Below are positions 9,366 through 16,989 of a stretch of DNA of 64,000 nucleotides, in pieces. The notes under the pieces were generated by a model. That model did no database searches. It was not told the origin of the DNA and worked only from the letters and a program-made list of their open reading frames with translations. Origin of the DNA: HGM04593 sp045661225 (GTDB taxonomy: Bacteria; Bacteroidota; Bacteroidia; Bacteroidales; Bacteroidaceae); NCBI GenBank assembly GCA_045661225.1, contig JAZRFF010000020.1:67681-131680 (forward strand). The letters run 5' to 3'. A program made the translations under genes and the position numbers. The number at the start of each line of letters is the position of its first letter. Position 1 is the first letter of the stretch.

Positions 9366-9986
9366 TTATTCAACCTCTAACACCCCTTTTATGAACCTTG
9401 CCACGCTCTCGATGCCTGCGGGGTCGTACATATTCTCTCCCGGTACGGTAACAGCATTGCCAAATTGTTCAATGTGTTTCTTGTAGGCGTCGGTTTCAAT
9501 GTCATTGGCAAAGAAAATAGAGTGTGAGTCTTTGTCGTGCCCGTTCTGCAGGGCTTTGACCTCAAGATGCTTGTAATCCGGAATCATAGGACGTATAATG
9601 GTAAGGTGTTCAGGCTTGCCAAGGGTGGGGAGTTCTATTCTTGTTTTAAAATTTTTCTCGCCCAGCATATTCTTGAGTACATTGCTTGTGTTGTAGCAGG
9701 GCTTTATAAGCACTTTTTCAATATCCTTTATCTGTGCGGCAATGGTCGCTCCTGTGCCGTATGCGACAATAAGGTCGGGCCTTAATGTTCCGGTGCATAA
9801 TATTCTTATACTCCTTACCATATTATCGGGCCGCCTCTTCTTTAATACTGTTGTACAGTAGTATTCCGTGTTTAGCAGCTCTTTGACCGGTTTTAATGCG
9901 GGATATTCTTTACTCTCGAAAAGGTCGTCGATGAACATTATTGTCTTTTTGTCGTCTTTGACCATAGGCTCAGAAATGAATCTCAT
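9366..9986 (-). CDS. Hypothetical protein with alpha/beta-hydrolase-like layout
   Basis: Soluble protein of 206 residues with no signal peptide, not recognised with confidence. The order of a first strand (TIMFIDDLFES), a glycine-rich elbow-like segment (LIVAYGTGATIAAQ) and a late VPGENMYDP segment before an amphipathic helix resembles small YqiA/YdeN-type alpha/beta hydrolases. If so, the serine of GxSxG is replaced by threonine and the late histidine is absent. An internal ATG eight codons in (MVKDDKK) is an alternative start. It is the last gene of the minus-strand island. Confidence 0.7.
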   Translation of the reverse strand: MRFISEPMVKDDKKTIMFIDDLFESKEYPALKPVKELLNTEYYCTTVLKKRRPDNMVRSIRILCTGTLRPDLIVAYGTGATIAAQIKDIEKVLIKPCYNTSNVLKNMLGEKNFKTRIELPTLGKPEHLTIIRPMIPDYKHLEVKALQNGHDKDSHSIFFANDIETDAYKKHIEQFGNAVTVPGENMYDPAGIESVARFIKGVLEVE

Positions 9987-10047
9987 TTTTGTTCTTGAAT
10001 TTTTGTAGCCTTTGAAAATACCTGTAGGTATAAATCCGGTCTTGTTT

Positions 10048-10674
10048 CTATCCGTAAATGGCAGGGTTTACATAATCCTGCATTATTGTGTTTATAACAG
10101 TTATTACCATTACGGCAAAGCTCCAGTTTTTCAGATAAATGTATAGAATCTCTTTCCAGTTCCATCTCAGAATGGAAACGAAGTATGTACCATTTTCTAC
10201 TAATCTGTCACTTGTAAACTGAATCATTTTCCTGTTTGTATTAAAACTATAGCAACCTATAGGTATAAGCGGTATATAGCAGATACTCCAAAAACAGTAG
10301 CTGATATTTCCTCTTCTATTCAACAATGGGTCGCCAAAGCGTCCATAAAGGACCTCGCCCGTGCCTAGGACGCTATTGAATATTACACCGTAGTTCCTTT
10401 TTACTCTTTGAACCCAAAGCTTCGACTTTGTAGAAAAACAGTATTTGCCGAAGAAATAAATTACAGCAGCAACGCAGAATACGGTAAATGCAGTGCTTTC
10501 CTTGTAGCCTAAGTAGATACCCAGGATTATTACTGCCGCTATGAGGCTGTGCCCGATGATGTTGGTTGTAAAATCCCAAATATTCTGTAGATTATCGGTC
10601 TGCATTGCTTTCCTTCTGTAACTTTCAAGGAATTCCGGGTCGGAAAGTGATGTGTAATTCTTTTTCTTTGTCAT
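10048..10674 (-). CDS. Hypothetical membrane protein, about four membrane helices
   Basis: Unrecognised protein of 208 residues. It has a charged N-terminus (MTKKKNYTSLSDPEFLESYRRK), a pair of hydrophobic helices at about 35-75, and two more segments near residues 130-150 and 185-200. The stretch between the pairs is basic and probably cytoplasmic (STKSKLWVQRVKRNYG). It sits 61 bases upstream of the alpha/beta-hydrolase-like gene and 70 bases downstream of another unknown gene on the same strand. No function can be assigned. Confidence 0.7.
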   Translation of the reverse strand: MTKKKNYTSLSDPEFLESYRRKAMQTDNLQNIWDFTTNIIGHSLIAAVIILGIYLGYKESTAFTVFCVAAVIYFFGKYCFSTKSKLWVQRVKRNYGVIFNSVLGTGEVLYGRFGDPLLNRRGNISYCFWSICYIPLIPIGCYSFNTNRKMIQFTSDRLVENGTYFVSILRWNWKEILYIYLKNWSFAVMVITVINTIMQDYVNPAIYG

Positions 10675-10744
10675 AGTAGTTTATTCAAAAATGGCATAAG
10701 TTTGTGTCGTAACGTTTTTTGCGCTTGGTAATTATTTATGGGGC

Positions 10745-11275
10745 TTAATATCCTAATATCTTATCGACCAGTTTTTCCGCAAAACTTTTTTCCTCATCAC
10801 ATCTCTTGCACAGAATTTCGAGCTGGCTATCACTCAGCTTAGACTTTATTTCTTCGTGTGCATCGTAATATTTCAGGCTGTTTTCTATGCTTTTCAATTT
10901 CCACGTACTCCAGGCTGTGTTGCCTTTTCCGCCAAAACTACTGGTTCTAATGCTCCATTTTGTGCTTTCTACCATACCCGTCAGTTCGTCCCAGGTAAAA
11001 CGTAAAAACTCTTTTTTATAGGGGACGTCGTAGGTCTGATGTTCTTTTTTTACCATAAAATAGAGTTCGTTGTTAAGGAGCATTATCTTATGAAGCTCAA
11101 AATCGTCATAGTGATAGCCTTTTATGGGTACAAGCAATCGTTGCCACCCCTTCGGGGTAACCTTTATCTTACCTATGTAAAGGTCGAAAACTCCAATATC
11201 ATAGGATACCATTCCGTGTCCCTTCATCAGAATCTTGATTCGTTCTATAATCTTTTTTTCTTCAGCGTTGTTCAT
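10745..11275 (-). CDS. Hypothetical protein
   Basis: Unrecognised soluble protein of 176 residues. The centre is rich in beta strands (DIGVFDLYIGKIKVTPKGW and a KGYHYDD turn) and the last 50 residues are charged helix ending in VDKILGY. Aromatic residues are frequent. Such composition occurs in immunity-type or SMI1-like proteins, but no motif allows that call. A copy of the island's shared upstream motif lies about 105 bases before its start. Confidence 0.68.
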   Translation of the reverse strand: MNNAEEKKIIERIKILMKGHGMVSYDIGVFDLYIGKIKVTPKGWQRLLVPIKGYHYDDFELHKIMLLNNELYFMVKKEHQTYDVPYKKEFLRFTWDELTGMVESTKWSIRTSSFGGKGNTAWSTWKLKSIENSLKYYDAHEEIKSKLSDSQLEILCKRCDEEKSFAEKLVDKILGY

Positions 11276-11378
11276 AATTAAAATTCATTAAAATAGGTGA
11301 GCAGGGATTCTTTCAAGGTGTAAATCCTCTTTTGTAATTCTGAATACAGGTTCTTAATATTTCTTTCTTTCCGTGCAG

Positions 11379-11394
11379 ATATAATATGGGAACC
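11379..11394 (-). promoter_or_regulatory. Island motif copy 1 (GTTCCCATATTATAT)
   Basis: On the minus strand this reads GGTTCCCATATTATAT. Close relatives stand before the AAA+ gene, the gene starting at 15318 and the gene starting at 16709. It lies about 104-119 bases upstream of the 11275 start and is preceded by a T-rich tract. It may be a promoter core or a regulator site. Confidence 0.45.
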
Positions 11395-11468
11395 AAAAGT
11401 AAAAACTTAAAAAAATGTCCTTGCTTTTTTAGTGAGATTTAACGTATCTTAATATACAAGATGGTGGT

Positions 11469-13118
11469 TTAGAATCCCACCCTCTTGTGTTGTTCCTTAT
11501 TGCCGAGGCGTTCGGCTGCGCAGTCGCGCATAAGGGCGTCGAGCGGTTGCTCCTGACAGCCGTATAGCACGCTGTTTATGGTGTGTTTGCGTGCGATGTT
11601 CTCAATCTGTCCGCCGCTGAGGTCGTAGCTTGCTGCAAGGGTTGTGGCATCGGTCGCAGTGAGTTCGGGAATCATTGTTTGCCATATTCTTGCACGCACG
11701 CTCTCGTCGGGCTTCTCGAACTTTATCTTGTAGAGGAAGCGGCGTTCAAAAGCCGGGTCAAGGTTGTCCTGTAGGTTGGTGGTGGCAATCATAATGCCGT
11801 CGAGTGTCTCCATCTCCTGCAGAATGATGTTCTGTATTGAGTTCTCCATCTTGTCTACAGCGTTGGTCGCGCCGTTCTTGCGTGTGCCAATGATGGCATC
11901 GGCCTCGTTGAACAGCAGTATAGGGGCTTGTGTGCAACGTTTGGAAATATCGCGGTAGCGGTCGAAGAGTGCCTTTATGTTCTTCTCGCTGTCGCCCACC
12001 CATTTGCTCTTGATTTGCGGAACGTCGACTGTCATAATGTCGCGCCCTGTCTGGCGTGCAAGCTGGTAGACCGTTTCGGTTTTTCCGGTGCCGGGACCGC
12101 CATAGAAAAGGCAGGCAAAGCCCTGGCGGAATCCCTTCTGCTTCATACGCTCGCGTATCTCGTTGTATTTCTCGGGGGCGAAGAATGTGGCAAGGCGCGA
12201 TACCTCGTCCTTGATGCCTTGTGTGTAGAACAGCTCCTTTGCTGTTATTGTGCAGTGTTGCATAAGGTCGGCAATCTTTTCCTCCTTTGTATTGATTTTC
12301 ATTTCGCTAAGCAAAGAGCGTTTGGCCTCCTCGGTGAGTTTGTAGCGTGTGTTGTCGGCAATGCCGTTCACACAGATGTGCTCAACAAGGTTGTGCTTCA
12401 TCAGTTCGTGTTCCCCGCCACGCAGTTTTGCCTTGCACTCGTTGAAATCACTTACCGATTCGAAGATGTCCTCCATTTGCCTAAAGCGTATGTCGTCGTC
12501 ATCATCTATTGTAAGTTTCTGGCAGAATAGCATCAACAGCAACAGACTTTCGTCGTTCAGATTATGTTTTTTGACCTCTTTTACAAGCTTGATGTCACCG
12601 TTGTCCTCAAAGAGTTGCTTGATGTTGTTTATTGCCTCCTCGGTGTTTGTGCTATTGTTGTCAAGGTCGTTGAATATTGAGTCAATATGTTCAAGAAGCT
12701 GTGCACAGTCGAGTCCCTTCATTGCCGGCTGCTGATAGGTCTGGTTGTGTCTTAAGGCCTTGATAACAGGTTGATATACATCGAACTCATCTTCGGTCTT
12801 TGCGTTGCGGTAACGTAGCAGGTGGCGTTGCACAAGGGCGTTGATGTCATCGGCATAGGTGAACATATGTATGCAGTTGAGGTCAAGAAAACGTGCAAGG
12901 TCGTTGAAATCCACACGGTTCGGGCCTTTTTCAAGGCAAATGCAGAACAGCACCGCCTGCATCTCTGTTATGCCGTAGCTCTCGGCAAGGAAACTGCTGT
13001 ATGGTTTCACCTTTTGCAGAATCTTCTTGTCGAGCTTTGAATCCTCGGTAAGTGTAATAACCTTTTCAATAGCCTGCAACAGTGTAAATGTCTTCTTTGT
13101 GCTTTTCTTCTTTTCCAT
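11469..13118 (-). CDS. AAA+ ATPase with atypical Walker B (island ATPase)
   Basis: ATPase of 549 residues. The N-terminal 330 residues hold two similar segments (about 50-100 and 188-250) that look like winged-helix modules. The AAA core follows: Walker A GPGTGKT (341-347), Walker B with N404-E405 instead of the usual D-E (ILLFNEAD), sensor 1 ATTN (445-448), arginine-finger candidates R459/R460 in DPAFERRF, and sensor 2 in LSGGQIENIAR (about 501-510). The order matches the classical CDC48/FtsH/katanin-like clade. There is no protease or nuclease domain, so it probably remodels a protein partner. A copy of the island motif sits 15-30 bases before its start. The partner genes are unknown. Confidence 0.88.
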   Translation of the reverse strand: MEKKKSTKKTFTLLQAIEKVITLTEDSKLDKKILQKVKPYSSFLAESYGITEMQAVLFCICLEKGPNRVDFNDLARFLDLNCIHMFTYADDINALVQRHLLRYRNAKTEDEFDVYQPVIKALRHNQTYQQPAMKGLDCAQLLEHIDSIFNDLDNNSTNTEEAINNIKQLFEDNGDIKLVKEVKKHNLNDESLLLLMLFCQKLTIDDDDDIRFRQMEDIFESVSDFNECKAKLRGGEHELMKHNLVEHICVNGIADNTRYKLTEEAKRSLLSEMKINTKEEKIADLMQHCTITAKELFYTQGIKDEVSRLATFFAPEKYNEIRERMKQKGFRQGFACLFYGGPGTGKTETVYQLARQTGRDIMTVDVPQIKSKWVGDSEKNIKALFDRYRDISKRCTQAPILLFNEADAIIGTRKNGATNAVDKMENSIQNIILQEMETLDGIMIATTNLQDNLDPAFERRFLYKIKFEKPDESVRARIWQTMIPELTATDATTLAASYDLSGGQIENIARKHTINSVLYGCQEQPLDALMRDCAAERLGNKEQHKRVGF

Positions 13119-13132
13119 ATTTTCTATCCTTT

Positions 13133-13148
13133 TTTATATAATATAGAA
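13133..13148 (-). promoter_or_regulatory. Island motif copy 2, upstream of AAA+ gene
   Basis: The minus strand reads TGTTTCTATATTATAT, preceded 20 bases upstream by TTTGAATTTTT. The same TTTGAATTTTT plus 20-base spacing is found before the 15318 gene. The arrangement resembles a promoter (TTTG box and a TATTATAT box) that differs from the standard TAnnTTTG form. Confidence 0.5.
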
Positions 13149-13273
13149 ACAAAAAGAAAAAAATTCAAAGTCAACAGCTGTTTTGGCTGAAAAAAGTTTG
13201 TAATGCGCTAAATATCAAGCTGCTGCAAAAGTGTTAAAGTTTGTAAAATTACTGATTGAGAGGTATAATGAAT

Positions 13274-13309
13274 ACCCGCAACCAATTTTGCGATGAAAAG
13301 GTTGCGGGT
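13274..13309. terminator. Hairpin, possible terminator
   Basis: ACCCGCAACC (13274-13283) pairs exactly with GGTTGCGGGT (13300-13309); TTTT and AAAA within the 16-base loop can extend it. There is no long T run on either side. It lies between the AAA+ gene and the decayed reading frame upstream. Confidence 0.5.
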
Positions 13310-13320
13310 GTATTTATTGG

Positions 13321-13640
13321 GTTGGGAAGTAGTGTCGTTTCTACTTCTTTGCCACCCGGTTTGAATAGTTTCTCCAGTTCTTTCTCTTTACCTTCGTATA
13401 CCTGATAGGCAACAGGTTCTCGTGTGCCGCCCATAATTCGTAGAGGAGTTTCATATCCGACTCCTATCAATTCGATTCCCCTTATCGTTGTTCACGCACT
13501 TTTCCACCTCGATACCGGTAGGCAATAAACTGCATATAGATACAGAGCATAGTCATAGGAGAAGAACATCGCGATTGAAAATAAATTTTCGCTCACTCGT
13601 TTGCACAAGCTTTCCGTTCTCTTTTACACCCACTCTTGTT
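13321..13640 (-). pseudogene. Probable decayed coding remnant
   Basis: No intact gene is present in the 505-bp gap upstream of the AAA+ gene, but all three minus-strand frames carry protein-like pieces that follow each other. They are NGKLVQTSERKFIFNRDVLL (ending about 13554), then LPTGIEVEKCVNNDKGNRI (about 13525-13470), then GVGYETPLRIMGGTREPVAY continuing to GGKEVETTLLPNP near 13320. Joining them needs at least two frameshifts. Reading on as a 73-residue gene from a TTG at 13470 is possible but would run through the hairpin at 13274-13309. The origin is not recognised. Confidence 0.35.
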
Positions 13641-14007
13641 CCCATTGGTGTATGCTGGCAATGGTGTCGAGCAGGGCAATGGCAGCCGCACGAAGCGCTT
13701 CTGTCGGCAATGTGGTTACGGGCAGGGTGGTGCCGTCGGTTGTGGCGATGTTCCAATTGCCGTCACTGTGCTTGACTAACTTATCGCACTCGCCGCAATG
13801 AATGGTAAAAGGCTGTGTCTTTATCTCCGTTACCCCGCCGAAGCCATCGGGTACGTGCATCTGGTTGTCCATCTGTTTCTTTACTGTGAAAGAGCACAAC
13901 TCGTCAATCAAACGGTGCAACTCACAATTGTCGGCAGCTTGCAGGGCAAAGGCACGCTTTGCCTTCATTGTCTCTATTTCCTGTTTTATTCTCTCTTCGT
14001 AGTCCAT
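13624..14007 (-). CDS. Hypothetical protein
   Basis: Unrecognised protein of 127 residues. A basic helical N-terminus (MDYEERIKQEIETMKAKRAF) is followed by a region with two cysteines close together (HCGEC) and strand-rich sequence, then a C-terminal helix rich in alanine (LRAAAIALLDTIASIHQWEQEWV). It is the last of four tightly packed island genes (gaps of 5, 11 and 5 bases), so it is probably co-transcribed with them. Confidence 0.68.
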   Translation of the reverse strand: MDYEERIKQEIETMKAKRAFALQAADNCELHRLIDELCSFTVKKQMDNQMHVPDGFGGVTEIKTQPFTIHCGECDKLVKHSDGNWNIATTDGTTLPVTTLPTEALRAAAIALLDTIASIHQWEQEWV

Positions 14008-14012
14008 AACTG

Positions 14013-14570
14013 TTATTCTACCGGTATCTCAATATATTCCGGAAAAGGATATTTTGAGAACCATTGTTCGTTGGCTTCGGTATCTTTTTCTATAAGTTCT
14101 TCAAGTGTTGCGGCAAGTGCGTCGGCGATACGGAGCAGCGAGTTTCTGTCGGTGAGTTCGCGAAATGAAATTTTTCGTTCATCAGGTACTGTTCTTACAT
14201 ACCACTCTCCGCTGTCAGGTTTTATACAATCCATACACTCGCCCGAGTATAAAGAATCTTCAAGCATATATATTCCTGTTGTTACAATCTTCTCGCAAAT
14301 GTCAATGGGAATCAACAGCATCGTTGTCATCTTCTGTTCAACAGTATCGGCAATCTTTATAAGCTCTTTGTAGCAACGGTTAATTCTGGCATTCGTAAAA
14401 AGGTTGATTCTTGATGCCGATGAGTGTCGTCGAAGAAATAGTCGCAAACTGGAATTTTCAGCACGCTTGCTGTGATAGATATCCTGGGCCTCAAAGTACG
14501 CTTTTGCGTATTCTTTGTCTTTGGGCTCACGCTTGATTTTTTTTAGCTTTGTGATTTTCAGTTGTCGCAT
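14013..14570 (-). CDS. Hypothetical protein
   Basis: Unrecognised soluble protein of 185 residues. It begins with a strongly basic stretch (MRQLKITKLKKIKREPK) and contains a CMDC pair near residue 115 and a predominantly helical, charged C-terminal third. No signal peptide or membrane helix. It lies 5 bases before the next island gene and 11 bases after the previous one, which supports a four-gene operon. Confidence 0.68.
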   Translation of the reverse strand: MRQLKITKLKKIKREPKDKEYAKAYFEAQDIYHSKRAENSSLRLFLRRHSSASRINLFTNARINRCYKELIKIADTVEQKMTTMLLIPIDICEKIVTTGIYMLEDSLYSGECMDCIKPDSGEWYVRTVPDERKISFRELTDRNSLLRIADALAATLEELIEKDTEANEQWFSKYPFPEYIEIPVE

Positions 14571-14581
14571 ATCTGTTGCAT

Positions 14582-14914
14582 TCAGTCTTTAATGTCGTCT
14601 ATTATTCTCCTTCTCTCTTTCCACGTAAGTTCGCAGCCTCCAAGGTGGCACTCATTGGCTTTGAGGTGTAACAATGTGCCGGCACGCTCAATGGTGCAGA
14701 ACTCATTGCCGTCGGCATCTGTCTGTGCAGTTGCGGAGTATTCAACAACAGCATTGTTTTTCTCACCGTTTGCGTGATACAGTGTGTCGCCAGCAATGAA
14801 CACAAGCAGCTCACCGGTGCGCCTTCTCAAATAGAAAATCTCGCCGGTGTCGGCAATATACTCTCGTGGCCATATATTGCCCAGCTTATGATGGAATGTT
14901 CCGAATTTTACCAT
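14582..14914 (-). CDS. Hypothetical protein, paralog of the preceding gene product
   Basis: Protein of 110 residues starting MVKFGTFHHK; this ATG lies 5 bases after the stop of the upstream gene, whereas the longer open frame to 15091 overlaps that gene completely. The segment VFIAGDTLYH...GNEFCTIERAGTLLHLK aligns with VFVAGENLVYH...GAEICFVEYKGARIMLD in the upstream product, and both continue into a GG-containing basic segment (HLGGCEL, FKGGRKV). The two genes are therefore likely a duplication. Function unknown. Confidence 0.7.
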   Translation of the reverse strand: MVKFGTFHHKLGNIWPREYIADTGEIFYLRRRTGELLVFIAGDTLYHANGEKNNAVVEYSATAQTDADGNEFCTIERAGTLLHLKANECHLGGCELTWKERRRIIDDIKD

Positions 14915-14919
14915 TGGCT

Positions 14920-15318
14920 TTATTTTCTCTCGTTCAATTGTTTCGCAGCCTCGTCGGTGAGGTATTGGTGCAGGGTACGGCCGTCGTCTGTTTTTAGCGC
15001 ATTCATACTCTCGTGAGTAACCTTGCGACCGCCCTTGAAATATTGCGCAGCATCGAGCATTATGCGTGCGCCTTTGTACTCCACAAAGCATATTTCCGCA
15101 CCGGTCTTGGGGTTTTGGAGCGCTTTGGCTGTGTATGTGTTGCGATACCCTATACCGCTTTTGAATGTAAGGGTGTTGCCGTTGCGTTCATCGAGACGGA
15201 AAAGTTCTGTTCGTGCAACATCTTTTGGAAGCCCTTTCTTTGCCAAATGCAATGGTAGTTCGCAATGGTAAACAAGATTTTCGCCGGCCACAAAAACTTT
15301 TGATTTTTTATTCTCCAT
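14920..15318 (-). CDS. Hypothetical protein, first gene of the four-gene island operon
   Basis: Protein of 132 residues without signal peptide. It consists of two beta-rich halves: VFVAGENLVYHCELPL with LFRLDERNGNTLTFKSG, then NPKTGAEICFVEYKGARI. The C-terminus is helical (HQYLTDEAAKQLNERK). The downstream gene product is similar in sequence. An island motif copy stands 23-38 bases upstream of its ATG. No family is recognised. Confidence 0.7.
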   Translation of the reverse strand: MENKKSKVFVAGENLVYHCELPLHLAKKGLPKDVARTELFRLDERNGNTLTFKSGIGYRNTYTAKALQNPKTGAEICFVEYKGARIMLDAAQYFKGGRKVTHESMNALKTDDGRTLHQYLTDEAAKQLNERK

Positions 15319-15340
15319 AGTGCTTTGTTTTATGCGTTAC

Positions 15341-15356
15341 GTATATAATATGGCAA
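15341..15356 (-). promoter_or_regulatory. Island motif copy 3
   Basis: The minus strand reads AGTTGCCATATTATAT, and TTTGAATTTTT begins 24 bases upstream of ATATTATAT. Both elements and nearly the same spacing recur before the AAA+ gene. Confidence 0.5.
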
Positions 15357-15402
15357 CTTTTTTTAAAAATTCAAACTCTCGGGCCTGTACCGGTGAAAAT
15401 AA

Positions 15403-15435
15403 TTTGTATCGCACTGAAATATAATGCGATACAAA
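15403..15435 (-). terminator. Hairpin terminator downstream of the 15477-15833 gene
   Basis: An 11-bp perfect stem (TTTGTATCGCA at 15403-15413 with 15425-15435) encloses an 11-base loop. In the minus direction it is followed by ATTATTTTC. It separates the gene ending at 15477 from the operon starting at 15318. Confidence 0.7.
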
Positions 15436-15476
15436 CAGTTAAATATTGTTAAACAAAAGCGTGACAAATAAAGACT

Positions 15477-15833
15477 TTAAGGCTTCATTTTGGCAAACTT
15501 CAGATTATTTACTACAAACTCGTACATCTCCAAATAGGCGTGAGTCCACTCATCGGGTGTAAACCACGTAAAATCATCGTCGGCATCAGTAATAACAATC
15601 TGATTTTCGTCGTTCAAACCAACGGCACAAATTGTTATAATTTGCTCATTGCCATCCATAACCCTGATGACACTATCATCATAGGCTTCATCTTCCTCTT
15701 CTATTGCACAATTGAACCAAATGTAACGACCGGTGGGGTTGTTCGACAAAATTTCAATTATCTCGGCCTTTGCAGCCTCTTCAAGTGCTGAATATTGCTT
15801 TAAATACTTTTTGGGGTCTTTCATAATTTTCAT
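15477..15833 (-). CDS. Hypothetical acidic protein
   Basis: Unrecognised protein of 118 residues, very acidic in the middle (EEEDEAYDD, DADDDF). The first 30 residues are helical, followed by strands (GRYIWFNCAI, QIITICAVGL, QIVITDADDD) and a C-terminal helix (WTHAYLEMYEFVVNNL). The acidity and small size are reminiscent of immunity or anti-restriction proteins, but nothing decisive is seen. It has its own terminator. Confidence 0.68.
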   Translation of the reverse strand: MKIMKDPKKYLKQYSALEEAAKAEIIEILSNNPTGRYIWFNCAIEEEDEAYDDSVIRVMDGNEQIITICAVGLNDENQIVITDADDDFTWFTPDEWTHAYLEMYEFVVNNLKFAKMKP

Positions 15834-15962
15834 TCATTTAATTATTTGTTGGGCTATTGTTTCAAACCCATAACTTAAAGCTATTCAATATTACATCAGG
15901 AGTTATAGGAGTGTTCAGTAGTCGTTAAAGCTCATTGTTTGTTATAGTTTGTTACAAGTAGT

Positions 15963-16709
15963 TTATCCAAATATCTTTTTCACCTCTTCGGCATTTACTA
16001 CTTCGTCAAAGTTACGCTTTTCTTCTTCAGCGCAATCGGCCCATTCTATTTCCTTGTCTGTTACTGTAACCTTTTTGAGCAGAATTTCTCCCCAATCCTC
16101 ATATTCGGCTACAATGCCGTGAAGGTTACACTCTATTCTATTCAAAAACTCTTCAATGTGCCTAAATGCCGCTTCAGGGACATCTGATGCAAACTGGCAA
16201 CGCACAAAAAGGTTGTCGCTGTCGGTAACCTCAATCATTCGCAAATAACCGGTTCCGGCCGTAGGACGCAGACGGCATTCAATCATACTGCTGAACTCCT
16301 CTTTTGCCTTCTCCTTGTCGTCGCAATCGATGATAAAGCCCAGGGACAGTTCTTTCATCTCCTGCCAGTCGTTGCCGTCCCATAAATATTCGTAACTTCC
16401 TCCTCCGCTGTTGCTTTCGTACAAGACAAAATCAATATCGGGAAATTGTTTCGCTATTTTTGTTACAATCTCTTCGGTTTTAAGATTATTAGGGTAATAA
16501 TACGAGCTATCCGCCCAGATTATTTTATCTTCGAATATGTCAAAACGTTGTGCACCAAACCAATCTTCCCCGACCGGCTGGTTGGGTTGCCACTCTACAC
16601 CGGTATCTTTGAGGCTCTGTTTCTTCGTCTGTTCAATAGCGTAGTCAACCACTTTCTTAATATCCTTAGAATTTCTTGTCTTTAAACTTGTTGTAGAGAC
16701 GAATCCCAT
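15963..16709 (-). CDS. Hypothetical protein, first gene of the minus-strand island
   Basis: Soluble acidic protein of 248 residues, not recognised. It starts MGFVSTTSLKTRNSKDIKKVV and contains a strand-rich region (FDIFEDKIIWADSSYYYPNN, then DIDFVLYESNSGGGSYEYLWDG) reminiscent of the ferredoxin-like folds in mobile-element proteins such as DUF1281/YubB. The second half is helical and acidic. Its upstream region carries a variant island motif and a 7-bp inverted repeat. Confidence 0.7.
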   Translation of the reverse strand: MGFVSTTSLKTRNSKDIKKVVDYAIEQTKKQSLKDTGVEWQPNQPVGEDWFGAQRFDIFEDKIIWADSSYYYPNNLKTEEIVTKIAKQFPDIDFVLYESNSGGGSYEYLWDGNDWQEMKELSLGFIIDCDDKEKAKEEFSSMIECRLRPTAGTGYLRMIEVTDSDNLFVRCQFASDVPEAAFRHIEEFLNRIECNLHGIVAEYEDWGEILLKKVTVTDKEIEWADCAEEEKRNFDEVVNAEEVKKIFG

Positions 16710-16737
16710 AATTCTTTTATTTATTGTTTGTTCCTTA

Positions 16738-16778
16738 AATATGTAATATGTGTGGGAATTTCATTCAGTGTAAATTCC
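16738..16778 (-). promoter_or_regulatory. Variant island motif with adjoining inverted repeat
   Basis: On the minus strand TTCCCACACATATTACAT resembles the other island motif copies with a four-base insertion and one change. It merges into a perfect 7-bp inverted repeat, GGAATTT (16755-16761) and AAATTCC (16772-16778), separated by 10 bases. This could be an operator next to a promoter. It lies 29-69 bases upstream of the 16709 start. Confidence 0.35.
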
Positions 16779-16989
16779 AAAAATCGGAATAAAGATATGT
16801 CTTTAAATACTAATAAAAATCAAATTTGATGTTTTTTTCAAAAAAGTATGGAATTTCAGATTCTTTTCAGAATTGGGTGTAATATTTGTACCGTAATTCG
16901 AGAGCAGGTGTTGCCCAATATGTTTTTCAGGGAACATAATTCTTGGATTGAGTGTTAAACATTAAGTGTATAAATAAAAAATTACAATT

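Noticed and set aside
12349..12735. 128-codon plus-strand frame inside the AAA+ gene
   Set aside because: Serine-rich antisense frame produced by the codon use of the ATPase; no start context or homologous motif.
13249..13470. 73-codon frame starting with TTG
   Set aside because: It passes through a stable hairpin and looks like the last piece of a broken gene, so it was described as a remnant instead of an intact gene.
14582..15091. Longer form (169 residues) of the 14582-14914 gene
   Set aside because: The extra N-terminal part overlaps the upstream paralog completely and is not protein-like; the ATG at 14914 follows the preceding stop by 5 bases.
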